Shown: positions 26,623-36,936, numbered from the stretch's first letter. The stretch: 64,000 nt of DNA from Pseudomonas pergaminensis (GCF_024112395.2 NZ_CP078013.2:6108501-6172500), one strand, 5' to 3'. The notes: generated from the sequence alone by a model not told the origin. Numbers and translations are program-made.

Positions 26623-27078
26623 ATGGCCACTCTGATTAATGACTGGTTAAAATTATCCTCACCCGAACCAGGTGACATTCTTGAAATCAAAACAAAAAAT
26701 GAGATCTTTATCGCTATCGACATATGGCAAGAAAAAAGCACAGGTCTAATAAAAATTGAATGTGCTGATAGATCCATTCACACGCTTACCATTCATGAAA
26801 TAGACAGCATCACACATATTGTGTCCTCCAACCCAATATTTTTCAGCAAACCTGCAGTAGAACACGAAGATCTACCCCATACTTTCCTAATTACTGGAGA
26901 TGCCGACATCTTTATAGAAAGACCCGATAGCGGATACCACTTTAACCCGGCACCGCCCGGGACTGTCTTAGTTAACGGAGTTGTTCTCGACTCACAGATA
27001 CCCTATGGGTACTCGAAGCGTTCAAGTCTTGCTGCCGGAAGAAGTCCAGTGTGGCTAAAAGCAAAAAAAATCACATGA
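26623..27078 (+). CDS. Small hypothetical protein, island gene 6
   Basis: A 151-aa protein. The N-terminal half (SSPEPGDILEIKTKNEIFI, then GLIKIECADRSIHTLTIHEI) has the same short-strand layout as gene 5, sharing EPGD. The C-terminal half (FLITGDADIFIERPDSGYHF, NPAPPGTVLVNGVVLDSQ) is distinct and looks like a second small beta domain. No signal peptide or membrane helix. The ribosome site is poor (GGAACTTTCGAA). Function unknown. Confidence 0.6.
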   Translation: MATLINDWLKLSSPEPGDILEIKTKNEIFIAIDIWQEKSTGLIKIECADRSIHTLTIHEIDSITHIVSSNPIFFSKPAVEHEDLPHTFLITGDADIFIERPDSGYHFNPAPPGTVLVNGVVLDSQIPYGYSKRSSLAAGRSPVWLKAKKIT

Positions 27079-27440
27079 GGTTTTCTATTTAGGTGGAATT
27101 GAACGACTACACTGGAGGTATCGAGACCCGACAATGTTACAGAAACTCTGCAAACTGCGCCCCAACCAATTTTCGCTATGTATACTCCATGAACAGACGT
27201 ACGCTGACTCTCCCGAAGCGTGCATCGCACTAGCTCGGTGCGACAGTATCCACTGCTTGAAAATCCGTACTGCGTTACCACTGAGTTTTTTGGAACGAAC
27301 AATATTTTTCTATTTGGATACAGAAAAATATCTCCCATACAGCAACAACTGCCCGCCTCCGATCTGCCTCCACACCTGAAGCCCCCACAACAAATATATG
27401 CAATTTATAGATGGTACCTCTCCACACCAGAAATCCAGAC
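27079..27440. other. Non-coding right end of the AT-rich island
   Basis: About 360 bp in which short open frames exist on both strands (for example 27134-27379), but none has a well-placed ribosome site or a recognisable product. It contains a perfect 10-bp inverted repeat ATATTTTTCT/AGAAAAATAT with a 10-nt loop at 27302-27331. GC-rich core composition resumes at the fba terminator. Confidence 0.45.
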
Positions 27441-27473
27441 AAAAAAAACCCGCATCGCTGCGGGCTTTTGTTT
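27441..27473. terminator. Bidirectional intrinsic terminator downstream of fba
   Basis: CCCGCA-TCGC-TGCGGG is flanked by eight A on the left and TTTTGTTT on the right. It can stop fba transcription (minus) and island read-through (plus). Confidence 0.85.
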
Positions 27474-27486
27474 AAACGCCTGAGGC

Positions 27487-28551
27487 TCAGTTCACCTTAG
27501 CGTTCAACTCACCTTTCAGGTAACGCTGATACATCGCTTCCAGAGAGATCGGCTTGATCTTCGAAGCATTGCCGGCAGTGCCAAAGGCCTCGTAACGCGC
27601 GATACACACATCACGCATCGCGGTCACGGTGGCGCCGAAGAACTTACGCGGGTCAAACTCACTCGGATTGGTGGCCATCAGGCGACGCATGGCACCGGTG
27701 GACGCCAGGCGCAGGTCGGTGTCGATGTTGACCTTGCGCACGCCGTACTTGATGCCTTCGACGATTTCTTCAACCGGCACGCCGTAGGTTTCTTTGATGT
27801 CGCCGCCGTACTGGTTGATGATCGCCAGCCACTCTTGCGGCACCGAGGAAGAACCGTGCATCACCAGGTGGGTGTTGGGGATGCGCTTGTGGATTTCCTT
27901 GATGCGGTCGATGGCCAGCACGTCGCCGGTCGGCGGCTTGGTGAACTTGTAGGCACCGTGGCTGGTACCGATGGCGATGGCCAGGGCGTCAACTTGGGTC
28001 TTCTTCACGAAGTCAGCGGCTTCTTCCGGGTCGGTCAGCATCTGGCTGTGATCCAGCACGCCTTCGGCGCCGATGCCGTCTTCTTCGCCGGCCATTCCGG
28101 TTTCCAGGGAACCCAGGCAGCCCAGCTCGCCTTCAACCGAAACGCCGCAGGCATGCGCCATGGCCACGGTTTGTTGGGTAACGCGTACGTTGTACTCGTA
28201 GTCGGTCGGGGTCTTGCCGTCTTCGCCGAGGGAGCCGTCCATCATCACCGAGCTGAAGCCCAGTTGGATGGAGCGCTGGCACACGTCAGGGCTGGTGCCG
28301 TGGTCCTGGTGCATGCACACCGGGATGTGCGGGAATTCTTCGATTGCGGCGAGGATCAGGTGACGCAGAAACGGGGCGCCAGCGTATTTGCGCGCACCGG
28401 CCGAAGCCTGGACGATCACGGGGGAGTCGGTCTTGTCAGCGGCTTCCATGATGGCGCGCATCTGCTCAAGGTTGTTGACGTTAAAGGCTGGGACGCCGTA
28501 GCCGAACTCGGCTGCGTGGTCCAGCATTTGACGCATGCTGATAAGTGCCAT
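27487..28551 (-). CDS. fba: Class II fructose-1,6-bisphosphate aldolase
   Basis: Zinc-dependent cleavage and formation of fructose-1,6-bisphosphate, used mainly for gluconeogenesis in Pseudomonas. It is 354 aa, the usual length for the CbbA/Fba subtype. Visible signatures are [15 protein letters not shown] with zinc-binding His, [15 protein letters not shown], and the phosphate-binding GTSHGAYKF and HGSSSVP loops. The C-terminus [17 protein letters not shown] is typical of pseudomonads. It is the last gene of the tktA-epd-pgk-fba order, separated from pgk by two small lipoprotein genes and a REPIN. Confidence 0.97.
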   Translation of the reverse strand: MALISMRQMLDHAAEFGYGVPAFNVNNLEQMRAIMEAADKTDSPVIVQASAGARKYAGAPFLRHLILAAIEEFPHIPVCMHQDHGTSPDVCQRSIQLGFSSVMMDGSLGEDGKTPTDYEYNVRVTQQTVAMAHACGVSVEGELGCLGSLETGMAGEEDGIGAEGVLDHSQMLTDPEEAADFVKKTQVDALAIAIGTSHGAYKFTKPPTGDVLAIDRIKEIHKRIPNTHLVMHGSSSVPQEWLAIINQYGGDIKETYGVPVEEIVEGIKYGVRKVNIDTDLRLASTGAMRRLMATNPSEFDPRKFFGATVTAMRDVCIARYEAFGTAGNASKIKPISLEAMYQRYLKGELNAKVN

Positions 28552-28706
28552 TGTGTTGTCTCTCCCGGTCGAGGGTCGTTAATCGTGCAAGCCTGCCGTA
28601 GCGGCGGCTGCTATTCAAGTTATTGCAGGCCAGGCTTTACACACCTGGCCTGCTGAATCGTTATTGCTGATGTGGCTGACTCAAATTCCAATCTGGGACC
28701 GATTCG

Positions 28707-28798
28707 ATGTGGGCGCTGGCTTGCCTGCGATCGCGGTGTACCAGAGGCCGAATTCGCCAACTGGCCCACCGCTTTCGCGGGCAAGCCCGCTCCCACAT
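28707..28798. repeat. REPIN between fba and the MliC-type gene
   Basis: Mixed arms: ATGTGGGCGCTGGCTTGCCTG on the left (one base off the usual GGGAGC) and GGGCAAGCCCGCTCCCACAT on the right. Confidence 0.8.
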
Positions 28799-28817
28799 TT
28801 GATCTTCAGTGATCTGA

Positions 28818-29153
28818 CTATTGGGCCTTGCAGCCGCGGCCGATCAAATCATCAGTGGCTACCCAGTAGACCAGGCCTTCCTCACCTTTTGTGTGAAACG
28901 CCAACTGGTCGTTGCTGTACAGCACGCCCGAGGCGGCAACGTCCTGCTTGAGGCGGTAAACCTGATCGGAACCGCCCAAACGGACATCCACCTCGGATTT
29001 GGCCTGATTAGCAAAGCGCCAGTTCACCTCGGCTTTGCTGTCGCAGGTCCAAGTAGTCCACTTGTCGGCAGTTTCTGCCTTGTTGCCGAACATGTTCATG
29101 CTGCTGCAGCCGGCCAATAGGGCCAGGGCTGCCAGGGCGAAAACGCCTTTCAT
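28818..29153 (-). CDS. MliC-type lysozyme-inhibitor lipoprotein
   Basis: A 111-aa lipoprotein with lipobox LLAGC (Cys16) after ATG 29153. The mature part has the MliC pattern: WTCDSKAEVNWRF, then VYRLKQDVAASGVLYSND, FHTKGEEGLVYW and a final cysteine (GRGCKAQ) that can pair with Cys in WTC. MliC-family proteins block C-type lysozyme by inserting a conserved Ser/Lys loop; SGVLYS and TKGEE occupy those places. The longer frame from 29210 has no signal at its N-terminus. Envelope location, outer membrane likely. Confidence 0.82.
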   Translation of the reverse strand: MKGVFALAALALLAGCSSMNMFGNKAETADKWTTWTCDSKAEVNWRFANQAKSEVDVRLGGSDQVYRLKQDVAASGVLYSNDQLAFHTKGEEGLVYWVATDDLIGRGCKAQ

Positions 29154-29200
29154 TGCCAATCCTCGTGAGGCGACCGATGGCCGCCAGTTGATCAGACCCG

Positions 29201-29428
29201 TCAAGGGCAACCCTGTTCCTGACCGTTGGGCGCGGCGTCGTATTTCTCCAGCCGTTCGTTGCCGATGCGCTTGTTGATCACCGGCATGGTTTCGGCTTGC
29301 CAGTCAGCCTGGTAGCAACTTTTTTTCGACGACGGCCCCGATTTATCAGGCTCCGGCGCCGCGTTTGGGGAGCTGCCGCAGCCGGCCAACAGGCCCGCTG
29401 CGATCACCAGTGCCAACGACTTGAACAT
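29201..29428 (-). CDS. Small lipoprotein of unknown function
   Basis: A 75-aa protein with signal and lipobox LLAGC (Cys17: MFKSLALVIAAGLLAGCGSS), then a Pro/Ser-rich linker and a short mature part with two cysteines (KKSCYQADW and EQGCP). ATG 29428 follows AAGGAGT. It lies between pgk and the MliC-type gene on the same strand with short gaps, so it is likely co-transcribed. No family recognised. Confidence 0.72.
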   Translation of the reverse strand: MFKSLALVIAAGLLAGCGSSPNAAPEPDKSGPSSKKSCYQADWQAETMPVINKRIGNERLEKYDAAPNGQEQGCP

Positions 29429-29457
29429 GGGAATACTCCTTTTCCGGATCACGAGCC

Positions 29458-30621
29458 TTAGCCTTTGGCTCGGGTTTCCAGCACTTCAACGGCCGGCAGT
29501 ACTTTGCCTTCGACGAATTCAAGGAACGCGCCGCCACCGGTAGAAATGTAGGAGATCTGGTCGGCAACGCCATATTTATCGATGGCGGCGAGGGTGTCGC
29601 CGCCGCCGGCGATGGAGAATGCCGAGCTTTCGGCGATGGCCTTGGCCAGTACTTTGGTGCCGTTGCCGAATTGGTCGAATTCGAACACACCCACCGGGCC
29701 GTTCCACAGGATGGTCTGGGAGGCTTTCAGCAGTTCTGCAAAGTTGGCGGCGGTTTGCGGGCCGATATCCAGGATCATGTCGTCGGCGGCCACGTCAGCG
29801 ATCAGCTTGACGGTGGCTTCGGCGCTTTCGGCAAATTCCTTGGCGACGACCACGTCCACCGGCAGCGGCACGCTGACCTTGGCGGCGATGGCGCGGGCGG
29901 TGTCGAGCAGGTCCGGCTCGTACAGGGACTTGCCCACCGGGTGACCGGCTGCGGCCAGGAAGGTGTTGGCAATGCCGCCGCCGACGATCAGCTGATTGCA
30001 GATCTGGCTCAGGCTGTTGAGTACGTCCAGCTTGGTGGACACCTTGGAACCGGCGACGATGGCAGCCATCGGTTGCGCCGGCGCGCCCAGGGCCTTGCCC
30101 AGCGCGTCCAGCTCAGCGGCCAGCAGCGGGCCAGCAGCGGCAACCTTGGCGAACTTGGCCACGCCATGGGTGGAGCCTTCGGCGCGGTGAGCGGTGCCGA
30201 ATGCGTCCATCACGAACACATCGCACAGCGCAGCATATTGCTGGGCCAGTTCGTCACTGTTCTTTTTCTCGCCCTTGTTGAAGCGCACGTTTTCGAACAG
30301 CACGATGTCGCCGGCCTTCACATCCACACCACCCAGGTAATCAGCCACCAGCGGCACGTCGCGGCCCAGGGCTTTGCTCAGGTAGTCGGCGACAGGCTTG
30401 AGGCTGTTTTCGGCGGAGAACTCACCTTCGGTCGGGCGACCCAGGTGGGAGCAGACCATCACGGCCGCACCTTTTTCCAGGGCCAGCTTGATGGTCGGCA
30501 GCGAGGCCAGGATTCGCGCATCGCTGGTGACAACACCGTCCTTGACTGGGACGTTGAGGTCTTCGCGGATCAGTACGCGCTTACCTTGCAGATCGAGGTC
30601 GGTCATCTTCAACACGGTCAT
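29458..30621 (-). CDS. pgk: Phosphoglycerate kinase
   Basis: Reversible transfer of phosphate between 1,3-bisphosphoglycerate and ADP. It is 387 aa from ATG 30621, the usual bacterial length. Signature [15 protein letters not shown] at the N-terminus, [13 protein letters not shown] as the substrate loop, and C-terminal nucleotide loop [17 protein letters not shown] followed by [10 protein letters not shown]. It starts 17 bp after epd and is part of the epd-pgk unit. Confidence 0.97.
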   Translation of the reverse strand: MTVLKMTDLDLQGKRVLIREDLNVPVKDGVVTSDARILASLPTIKLALEKGAAVMVCSHLGRPTEGEFSAENSLKPVADYLSKALGRDVPLVADYLGGVDVKAGDIVLFENVRFNKGEKKNSDELAQQYAALCDVFVMDAFGTAHRAEGSTHGVAKFAKVAAAGPLLAAELDALGKALGAPAQPMAAIVAGSKVSTKLDVLNSLSQICNQLIVGGGIANTFLAAAGHPVGKSLYEPDLLDTARAIAAKVSVPLPVDVVVAKEFAESAEATVKLIADVAADDMILDIGPQTAANFAELLKASQTILWNGPVGVFEFDQFGNGTKVLAKAIAESSAFSIAGGGDTLAAIDKYGVADQISYISTGGGAFLEFVEGKVLPAVEVLETRAKG

Positions 30622-30638
30622 GGGTCGCAGTTCCTGAG

Positions 30639-31694
30639 TTACTGTTGAGGTTGTTTGGAAGCGATGTGCAGATAATGTTCCGCAACATCCAGCATTCGGT
30701 TGGCAAAGCCCCATTCGTTGTCGAACCAGGCCAGGATATTCACCAGCCTCGGGCCGGAAACGCGGGTCTGGCTGGCATCGACAATCGCCGAATGCGGGTC
30801 ATGGTTGAAATCGCAACTGGCGTGGGGCAACTCGGTGTAGGCCAGCAAACCTTTGAGCGGGCCGCTGGTGGCGGCGTCGCGCAGGATCCGGTTGACCTCC
30901 GTCGCATCGGTGTCGCTGACGGTCTGCATGGTGATGTCCAGGCAGGACACGTTCACCGTCGGCACCCGTACGGCTTTGGCCTGGATTCGCCCGGCAAGTT
31001 CCGGCAACAGTCGCTCGATACCGCGAGCCAGGCCCGTGGACACCGGAATCACTGACTGGAACGCCGAACGCGTACGGCGCAGGTCTTCGTGGTGATAGGC
31101 GTCGATCACCGGCTGGTCGTTCATTGCCGAGTGAATCGTGGTGATCGACACGTAGTCCAGGCCAATCGCCTGGTCCAGCAGGCGCAACAGCGGCACGCTG
31201 CAGTTGGTGGTGCAGGACGCGTTGGACACCAGCAGCTCATCGCCAGTCAGGCAATGCTGGTTGATGCCATAGACGATGGTGGCGTCGACATCCGCCTCGC
31301 TGGCCATCGGCTGGGAAAACAGCACACGCGGCGCGCCGGCGTCGAGGAAACGCTGGCCATCGGCACGGGTGTGATAGACACCGGAACACTCCAGCACCAG
31401 GTCGACGCCCAGTGCTTTCCAGTCGATGCCTTCGGGGGTGGCACTGCGCAAGACTTGCACGCAGTTGCCATTAATGTGCAGACAATCGCCCTCGACCCGC
31501 ACTTCGCCGGGGAAGCGGCCGTGGGTGGAGTCAAAGCGTGTCAGGTATTCGATGCTGGCCATGTCGGCCAGATCATTGATCGCAACAATTTCAAACCCGG
31601 CCGCCGCCCCTCGCTCGAACAGCGCACGCAAGACGCAACGACCAATGCGGCCGTAGCCGTTGAGTGCAACTTTGTAGGGACGGGGTTGGGGCAT
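30639..31694 (-). CDS. epd: Erythrose-4-phosphate dehydrogenase (GapA-like)
   Basis: NAD-dependent oxidation of erythrose-4-phosphate to erythronate-4-phosphate for pyridoxal phosphate synthesis. The protein is 351 aa. [18 protein letters not shown] is the N-terminal NAD motif, and SNASCTTNC carries the catalytic cysteine. Assignment as Epd rather than GapA rests on the extended N-terminus ([12 protein letters not shown]), the [20 protein letters not shown] region and the epd-pgk-fba gene order. ATG 31694 is chosen over 31712 because GAGAA lies just upstream. Confidence 0.92.
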   Translation of the reverse strand: MPQPRPYKVALNGYGRIGRCVLRALFERGAAAGFEIVAINDLADMASIEYLTRFDSTHGRFPGEVRVEGDCLHINGNCVQVLRSATPEGIDWKALGVDLVLECSGVYHTRADGQRFLDAGAPRVLFSQPMASEADVDATIVYGINQHCLTGDELLVSNASCTTNCSVPLLRLLDQAIGLDYVSITTIHSAMNDQPVIDAYHHEDLRRTRSAFQSVIPVSTGLARGIERLLPELAGRIQAKAVRVPTVNVSCLDITMQTVSDTDATEVNRILRDAATSGPLKGLLAYTELPHASCDFNHDPHSAIVDASQTRVSGPRLVNILAWFDNEWGFANRMLDVAEHYLHIASKQPQQ

Positions 31695-31734
31695 GGGGTT
31701 CTCGATTACCATTGGGTAATGGGGTGGCTGCTAG

Positions 31735-31829
31735 ACCGCTTTCGCGAGCAAGCCCGCTCCCACATTTTGACCGCATTCTCATGCTGGAACTCGGTCAAGT
31801 GTGGGAGCGGGCTTGCTCGCGAAGAGGCC
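31735..31829. repeat. REPIN, identical over 95 bp to the copy at 62235
   Basis: Inverted arms CGCGAGCAAGCCCGCTCCCAC and GTGGGAGCGGGCTTGCTCGCG surround the spacer ATTTTGACCGCATTCTCATG and onward. The whole 95 bp, spacer included, equals 62235-62329. Confidence 0.95.
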
Positions 31830-31854
31830 AGTCCAGCCACCCCAATTTACAGCC

Positions 31855-33852
31855 TTAGTCTTCCAGCAGCTCTTCAGCCTGACCCAGGATGTTTTCCAGG
31901 GTGAAGCCGAACTCTTCGAACAACGCTGGCGCCGGCGCCGACTCACCGTAGGTGGTCATGCCGATCACGCGGCCTTCCAGGCCCACGTACTTGTACCAGT
32001 AGTCGGCATGCGCCGCTTCGATGGCAATGCGCGCGCTGACCTGCAACGGCAGCACCGATTGCTTGTAGCCGGCGTCCTGGGCTTCGAACACGCTGGTGCA
32101 CGGCATGGATACAACGCGCACGTTGCGGCCTTGCGCGGTCAGCTTGTCGTAGGCCTGGACGGTCAGGCCGACTTCGGAACCGGTGGAGATCAGGATCAGC
32201 TCCGGCTCGCCAATGCAGTCCTTGAGCACGTAGCCACCACGGCTGATGTCGGCGATCTGTGCGTCGGTACGCACTTGGTGCTGCAGGTTCTGACGCGAGA
32301 AGATCAGCGCCGAAGGGCCGTCCTTGCGCTCGATGGCGTGCTTCCAGGCCACGGCGGATTCCACCGCATCGGCAGGGCGCCAGCAATCCAGGTTTGGCGT
32401 GGTACGCAGGCTGGTCAGTTGCTCGACCGGCTGGTGCGTCGGGCCGTCTTCGCCCAGGCCGATGGAGTCGTGGGTGTACACGTGGATCACGCGCTTCTTC
32501 ATCAGCGCAGCCATGCGTACGGCGTTGCGGGCGTATTCCATGAACATCAGGAAGGTCGCGCCGTAAGGCACCAGGCCGCCGTGCAGGGACACGCCGTTCA
32601 TGATGGCGCTCATGCCGAACTCACGCACGCCGTAGTACATGTAGTTGCCGCTGGCGTCTTCAGCCGAGACACCTTTGCAGCCTTTCCACAGGGTCAGGTT
32701 GGAGCCGGCCAGGTCAGCCGAGCCGCCAAGGATCTCAGGCAGCAGCGGGCCGAAGGCGTTCAGGGTGTTCTGGCTGGCTTTACGGCTGGCGATGGTCTCG
32801 CCCTTGGCCGCGACTTCGGCGATGTAGGCCGAGGCTTTTTCCGAGAAGTCGGCAGGCAGGTCACCGGCCAGGCGACGCACCAGCTCATTGGCCAGCTCAG
32901 GGAATTCGGCGGAGTAGGCCGCGAAACGCTGGTCCCACTCGGCTTCGGTGGCCAGGCCTTTTTCCTTGGCATCCCATTCGGCGTAGATGTCGGCCGGGAT
33001 TTCGAACGGGCCGTGGTTCCACTTCAGGGCTTCACGGGTCAAGGCGATTTCCGCGTCACCCAGGGGGGCGCCGTGGCAGTCTTCTTTGCCCTGCTTGTTC
33101 GGCGAACCGAAACCGATGGTGGTCTTGCAGCAGATCAGGGTCGGCTGTGCGCTCTTGCGGGCGGTGTCGATAGCGGTCTTGATCTCTTCCGGATCGTGGC
33201 CGTCGACATTGCGGATCACCTGCCAGTTGTAGGCTTCGAAACGCTTAGGGGTGTCGTCGGTGAACCAGCCTTCGACTTCGCCGTCAATGGAGATGCCGTT
33301 GTCATCGTAGAAGGCAATCAACTTGCCCAGGCCCAAGGTGCCGGCCAGGGAAGCGACTTCGTGGGAAATGCCTTCCATCATGCAGCCATCACCCAGGAAC
33401 ACATAGGTGTGGTGATCGACGATGTCGTGGCCAGGGCGGTTGAACTGCGCGCCCAGGACTTTTTCAGCCAACGCGAAGCCTACGGCGTTGGCCAGGCCTT
33501 GGCCCAGGGGACCAGTGGTGGTCTCGACGCCTGGGGTGTAGCCGAATTCCGGGTGGCCCGGGGTGCGACTGTGCAGCTGGCGGAAGCTCTTGAGGTCGTC
33601 GATGGTGACGTCGTAGCCGGTCAGGTGCAGCAGCGAGTAGATCAGCATCGAGCCATGGCCGTTGGACAGCACGAAGCGGTCACGGTCGGCGAACGACGGG
33701 TTGCTCGGGTTGTGTTTCAGGTAGTCACGCCACAGGACCTCGGCGATATCCGCCATGCCCATGGGGGCACCGGGATGGCCGCTGTTGGCTTTTTGCACGG
33801 CATCCATGCTGAGGGCACGAATGGCGTTGGCACGCTCACGACGGCTGGGCAT
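31855..33852 (-). CDS. tktA: Transketolase
   Basis: Thiamine-diphosphate-dependent transfer of two-carbon units in the pentose phosphate pathway. It is 665 aa from ATG 33852, with AGGAGATC just upstream; the frame extends to 33978 without support. Motifs: [21 protein letters not shown] at the N-terminus, the ThDP motif [12 protein letters not shown] onward, and [15 protein letters not shown] with [10 protein letters not shown] in the pyrimidine-binding domain. Transcribed towards epd with a REPIN between. Confidence 0.97.
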   Translation of the reverse strand: MPSRRERANAIRALSMDAVQKANSGHPGAPMGMADIAEVLWRDYLKHNPSNPSFADRDRFVLSNGHGSMLIYSLLHLTGYDVTIDDLKSFRQLHSRTPGHPEFGYTPGVETTTGPLGQGLANAVGFALAEKVLGAQFNRPGHDIVDHHTYVFLGDGCMMEGISHEVASLAGTLGLGKLIAFYDDNGISIDGEVEGWFTDDTPKRFEAYNWQVIRNVDGHDPEEIKTAIDTARKSAQPTLICCKTTIGFGSPNKQGKEDCHGAPLGDAEIALTREALKWNHGPFEIPADIYAEWDAKEKGLATEAEWDQRFAAYSAEFPELANELVRRLAGDLPADFSEKASAYIAEVAAKGETIASRKASQNTLNAFGPLLPEILGGSADLAGSNLTLWKGCKGVSAEDASGNYMYYGVREFGMSAIMNGVSLHGGLVPYGATFLMFMEYARNAVRMAALMKKRVIHVYTHDSIGLGEDGPTHQPVEQLTSLRTTPNLDCWRPADAVESAVAWKHAIERKDGPSALIFSRQNLQHQVRTDAQIADISRGGYVLKDCIGEPELILISTGSEVGLTVQAYDKLTAQGRNVRVVSMPCTSVFEAQDAGYKQSVLPLQVSARIAIEAAHADYWYKYVGLEGRVIGMTTYGESAPAPALFEEFGFTLENILGQAEELLED

Positions 33853-34048
33853 CGCTGATCTCCTGAAGTTTGAATATAAAAGAAACGGAAAAAAGGACCG
33901 GCATTTTCCCTCAGCCACCGCCTGCGGGCAATGACAGATAGTCACTTGAAGGTGTTTTTCCTGTGCTTTGGGCGGCAATCGCCTGCAGAAACGGTTAACG
34001 GGTTCGTCTAGAGGTTATAGCGGCTGCTTATAACCGCCACTTATCGTT

Positions 34049-34072
34049 CAATATCAAAACTTTTTGATATTG
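34049..34072. promoter_or_regulatory. Operator-like inverted repeat upstream of the ArsR-methyltransferase gene
   Basis: CAATATCAAA and TTTGATATTG are perfect 10-bp arms around the 4-nt centre ACTT, ending 41 bp before the ATG at 34114 and just upstream of a possible -10 TAGACT. ArsR-type regulators bind AT-rich inverted repeats like this. Most likely an autoregulatory site that also controls metK. Confidence 0.7.
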
Positions 34073-34113
34073 GCCTTGCGGGTATTTCCACCCATCACTA
34101 GACTGCTGGCCTT

Positions 34114-35109
34114 ATGAACCTACCCGTGCCCTCACTGCGCCCCGACGACGGCGATGAACTGGCAGCCTTGTGCAAGGCCGCTGGCGATCCGTTGCGCCTG
34201 AACGTATTGCGCGCACTGGCCAACGATTCCTTCGGCGTACTGGAGCTGGCACAGATCTTTGCCATCGGCCAGTCCGGCATGAGCCACCACTTGAAGGTAC
34301 TGGCACAGGCTGACCTGGTGGCCACCCGCCGCGAAGGCAATGCGATTTTCTACCGCCGCGCCCTGCCCCACACCGAACTGCTCGGCGGCAAGCTGCACGC
34401 CGCCCTGCTCGAAGAAGTGGACAACCTGAGCCTGCCGGGCGACGTGCAGTCGCGCATCGGCCTGGTGCATGGGCAACGCGCTGCCGCGAGCCAGGACTTT
34501 TTCGCACGGGTTGCAGAGAAGTTTCGTGCGCAGCAGGACCTGATCGCCGGCTTGCCCCAGTACCGCGACAGCGTACTGGCGCTGCTGGACAAGTTGAGCT
34601 TCAGAGAGGAAGCCACGGCACTGGAAGTCGGCCCGGGCGATGGCGGTTTCTTGCCCGAGCTGGCGCGGCGCTTCCAGCAGGTCACCGCCCTGGACAACAG
34701 CCCGGCGATGCTCGAACTGGCGCGCCAGCTGTGCGAACGCGAAGCGCTGGACAATGTCAGCCTGCAGTTGGCGGACGCACTGAATAGCACGACGATCAAG
34801 GCCGACTGCGTGGTGTTGAATATGGTGCTGCACCATTTCGCCGCCCCCGCCGACGCCCTCAAGCAAATGGCCGGGCTGCTGCACCCCGGCGGTAGCCTGC
34901 TGGTTACGGATTTATGCAGCCACAACCAGAATTGGGCCAGGGAGGCCTGCGGTGATCTCTGGTTGGGTTTTGAACAGGACGATCTGGCCCGTTGGGCCAC
35001 CGCTGCGGGACTCGTTCCCGGGGAAAGCCTCTATGTAGGTTTACGTAATGGTTTCCAGATCCAGGTCCGCCATTTTCAGCGGCCGGCTGGCGACACTCAC
35101 CATCGGTAA
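34114..35109 (+). CDS. ArsR-family regulator fused to a SAM-dependent methyltransferase domain
   Basis: A 331-aa fusion. The ArsR winged helix lies at about residues 12-85: [38 protein letters not shown] as recognition region, then [10 protein letters not shown] as wing. No metal-binding cysteine cluster is seen there. The class I methyltransferase domain follows at about 150-310, with motif [15 protein letters not shown], acidic DNSPAM and VLNMVLHHF. It lies 19 bp upstream of metK, and the context points to sensing of SAM or SAH through the methyltransferase fold. That is the principle of SahR, an ArsR-type repressor of methionine-cycle genes in Proteobacteria. Whether it is SahR itself is inference. 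Confidence 0.85.
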   Translation: MNLPVPSLRPDDGDELAALCKAAGDPLRLNVLRALANDSFGVLELAQIFAIGQSGMSHHLKVLAQADLVATRREGNAIFYRRALPHTELLGGKLHAALLEEVDNLSLPGDVQSRIGLVHGQRAAASQDFFARVAEKFRAQQDLIAGLPQYRDSVLALLDKLSFREEATALEVGPGDGGFLPELARRFQQVTALDNSPAMLELARQLCEREALDNVSLQLADALNSTTIKADCVVLNMVLHHFAAPADALKQMAGLLHPGGSLLVTDLCSHNQNWAREACGDLWLGFEQDDLARWATAAGLVPGESLYVGLRNGFQIQVRHFQRPAGDTHHR

Positions 35110-35128
35110 ATATCAGGAAAACATCGAG

Positions 35129-36319
35129 ATGAGCGAATACTCCCTTTTCACCTCCGAGTCCGTGTCTGAAGGGCATCCGGACAAAATCGCCGACCAGATT
35201 TCTGATGCGGTGCTGGACGCCATCATTGCTGAAGACAAGTTCGCCCGTGTGGCGTGCGAGACTCTGGTGAAAACCGGTGTAGCGATCATCGCTGGCGAAG
35301 TAACCACCACCGCCTGGGTTGACCTGGAGCAGATCGTTCGTGACGTGATCACCGACATCGGCTACACCAGCTCCGACGTCGGCTTCGACGGCGCGACCTG
35401 CGGCGTGATGAACATCATCGGCAAGCAGTCCCCGGACATCAACCAGGGTGTTGACCGCGCCAAGCCAGAAGACCAGGGCGCCGGCGACCAGGGCCTGATG
35501 TTCGGCTACGCCAGCAACGAGACCGACGTGCTGATGCCAGCACCGATCACCTTCTCGCACCAACTTGTACAACGCCAGGCCGAAGCCCGTAAAAACGGCC
35601 TGCTGCCGTGGCTGCGTCCGGACGCCAAGTCCCAGGTGACCTGCCGTTACGAAGGCGGCAAAGTCGTCGGGATCGACGCTGTCGTGCTGTCGACCCAGCA
35701 CAACCCGGACGTCTCCTACGCCGACCTGCGCGAAGGCGTGATGGAGCTGATCGTCAAGCATGTGCTGCCGGCTGAACTGCTGAGCAAGGACACCCAGTTC
35801 CACATCAACCCGACTGGCCAGTTCATCATCGGTGGCCCGGTGGGTGACTGCGGCCTGACCGGTCGCAAGATTATCGTCGACAGCTACGGCGGCATGGCCC
35901 GTCACGGCGGTGGTGCGTTTTCGGGCAAGGACCCATCCAAGGTTGACCGCTCGGCGGCCTACGCGGGTCGTTACGTGGCCAAGAACATCGTCGCCGCCGG
36001 CTTGGCCGAGCGCTGCGAGATCCAGGTGTCCTACGCCATCGGTGTGGCCCAGCCTACGTCGATCTCGCTGAATACCTTCGGCACCGGCAAGATCAGCGAT
36101 GACAAGATTGTGAAGCTGGTGCGTGAGATCTTCGACCTGCGACCTTACGCGATCACCACCATGCTCGACCTGCTGCACCCGATGTACCAGGAAACCGCAG
36201 CCTACGGCCACTTTGGTCGTACCCCTGCGCAGAAGACAGTCGGCGACGACACCTTCACCACCTTTACCTGGGAAAAAACCGACCGCGCCAACGACCTGCG
36301 CACTGCCGCCGGCCTGTAA
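35129..36319 (+). CDS. metK: S-adenosylmethionine synthetase
   Basis: Makes SAM from methionine and ATP. It is 396 aa, the usual length. Signatures: [17 protein letters not shown] at the N-terminus (ATP-binding His), [12 protein letters not shown] (family signature 1) and [19 protein letters not shown] (signature 2). The ATG at 35129 follows AGGAAAACATCGAG. It is downstream of the ArsR-methyltransferase regulator and ends at a strong terminator. Confidence 0.98.
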   Translation: MSEYSLFTSESVSEGHPDKIADQISDAVLDAIIAEDKFARVACETLVKTGVAIIAGEVTTTAWVDLEQIVRDVITDIGYTSSDVGFDGATCGVMNIIGKQSPDINQGVDRAKPEDQGAGDQGLMFGYASNETDVLMPAPITFSHQLVQRQAEARKNGLLPWLRPDAKSQVTCRYEGGKVVGIDAVVLSTQHNPDVSYADLREGVMELIVKHVLPAELLSKDTQFHINPTGQFIIGGPVGDCGLTGRKIIVDSYGGMARHGGGAFSGKDPSKVDRSAAYAGRYVAKNIVAAGLAERCEIQVSYAIGVAQPTSISLNTFGTGKISDDKIVKLVREIFDLRPYAITTMLDLLHPMYQETAAYGHFGRTPAQKTVGDDTFTTFTWEKTDRANDLRTAAGL

Positions 36320-36338
36320 TCGCATTCGGTCCACAAAA

Positions 36339-36369
36339 GCCCTGCCGGGCGCATCCGGCGGGGCTTTTT
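36339..36369 (+). terminator. Intrinsic terminator of metK
   Basis: GCCCTGCCGG-GCGCAT-CCGGCGGGGC forms a 10-bp stem followed by TTTTTA. Confidence 0.9.
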
Positions 36370-36541
36370 ATTGCCACGCAAATGGCGCGACAACCTTCAC
36401 ACTTTTTGGATCCAAAGCTTGCAGGCCCAATGATGGCCCTCTAGAATCCGCGCCCTCTCGGGCCCTTCACCTTATTTGGATATTGCCCTGCGCCAGCCCG
36501 GGATTCACACGTGTGCGGGCAATCGAACATTGAGGTTTTTC

Positions 36542-36892
36542 ATGCGCATTTCCACGCTCGCCCCCACTGCCCTGCTGCTTAGCCTGTTCGCCTTGCCGGT
36601 AAATGCCGCCGACCTGAGCGCGCTGAGTGGTGCCCTGGGCGCCCAACTGGGTGGCGGCAACTCCGGCGACTGCCAGAAGCAAGCCAACGACCTGCAAGCC
36701 AAGATCGATGCGGCCGAGGCCCAGAAGGACACCTTGAAAGTGAAGGCCTTTAAAGCGGCCCAGGACCAGATCAACAAAGGTTGCAACAAACTTTCCGAAG
36801 CCCAGGCCAAAGCCGACGCCAAGCAGCAAACGCAGGAAGCCAAGGCCGATAAGCCGGACGCTGTGAAAGCCCTGGGCGGTCTGTTCAAGTAA
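36542..36892 (+). CDS. Small periplasmic helical protein of unknown function
   Basis: A 116-aa protein with a signal peptide ending VNAADL. The mature part has a Gly-rich start (ALGAQLGGGNSGD), then two cysteines (GDCQKQ and NKGCNK) about 41 residues apart within long charged helices (KQANDLQAKIDAAEAQKD, KVKAFKAAQDQINKGC). A Lys/Gln/Asp-rich tail ends in ALGGLFK. The layout resembles DUF1090-type proteins such as the one at 38695, but is not clearly the same family. It has its own terminator directly downstream. Confidence 0.75.
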   Translation: MRISTLAPTALLLSLFALPVNAADLSALSGALGAQLGGGNSGDCQKQANDLQAKIDAAEAQKDTLKVKAFKAAQDQINKGCNKLSEAQAKADAKQQTQEAKADKPDAVKALGGLFK

Positions 36893-36911
36893 ATAGAAAC
36901 ACCCAGTAAAA

Positions 36912-36936
36912 AGCCCCGCCTTGTCGGGGCTTTTTT
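36912..36936 (+). terminator. Intrinsic terminator
   Basis: AGCCCCG-CCTTGT-CGGGGCT followed by a run of T, 20 bp after the preceding stop. Confidence 0.92.

Noticed and set aside
27134..27379. 81-codon open frame at the right end of the island
   Set aside because: GGAGG is about 15 nt from the ATG, too far, and the product has no pattern shared with other island proteins.
31801..33858. 685-codon plus-strand open frame antisense to tktA
   Set aside because: Mirror frame of a highly conserved GC-rich gene. The product is low-complexity in Gln, His, Val and Gly, has no ribosome site, and tktA is unmistakable.
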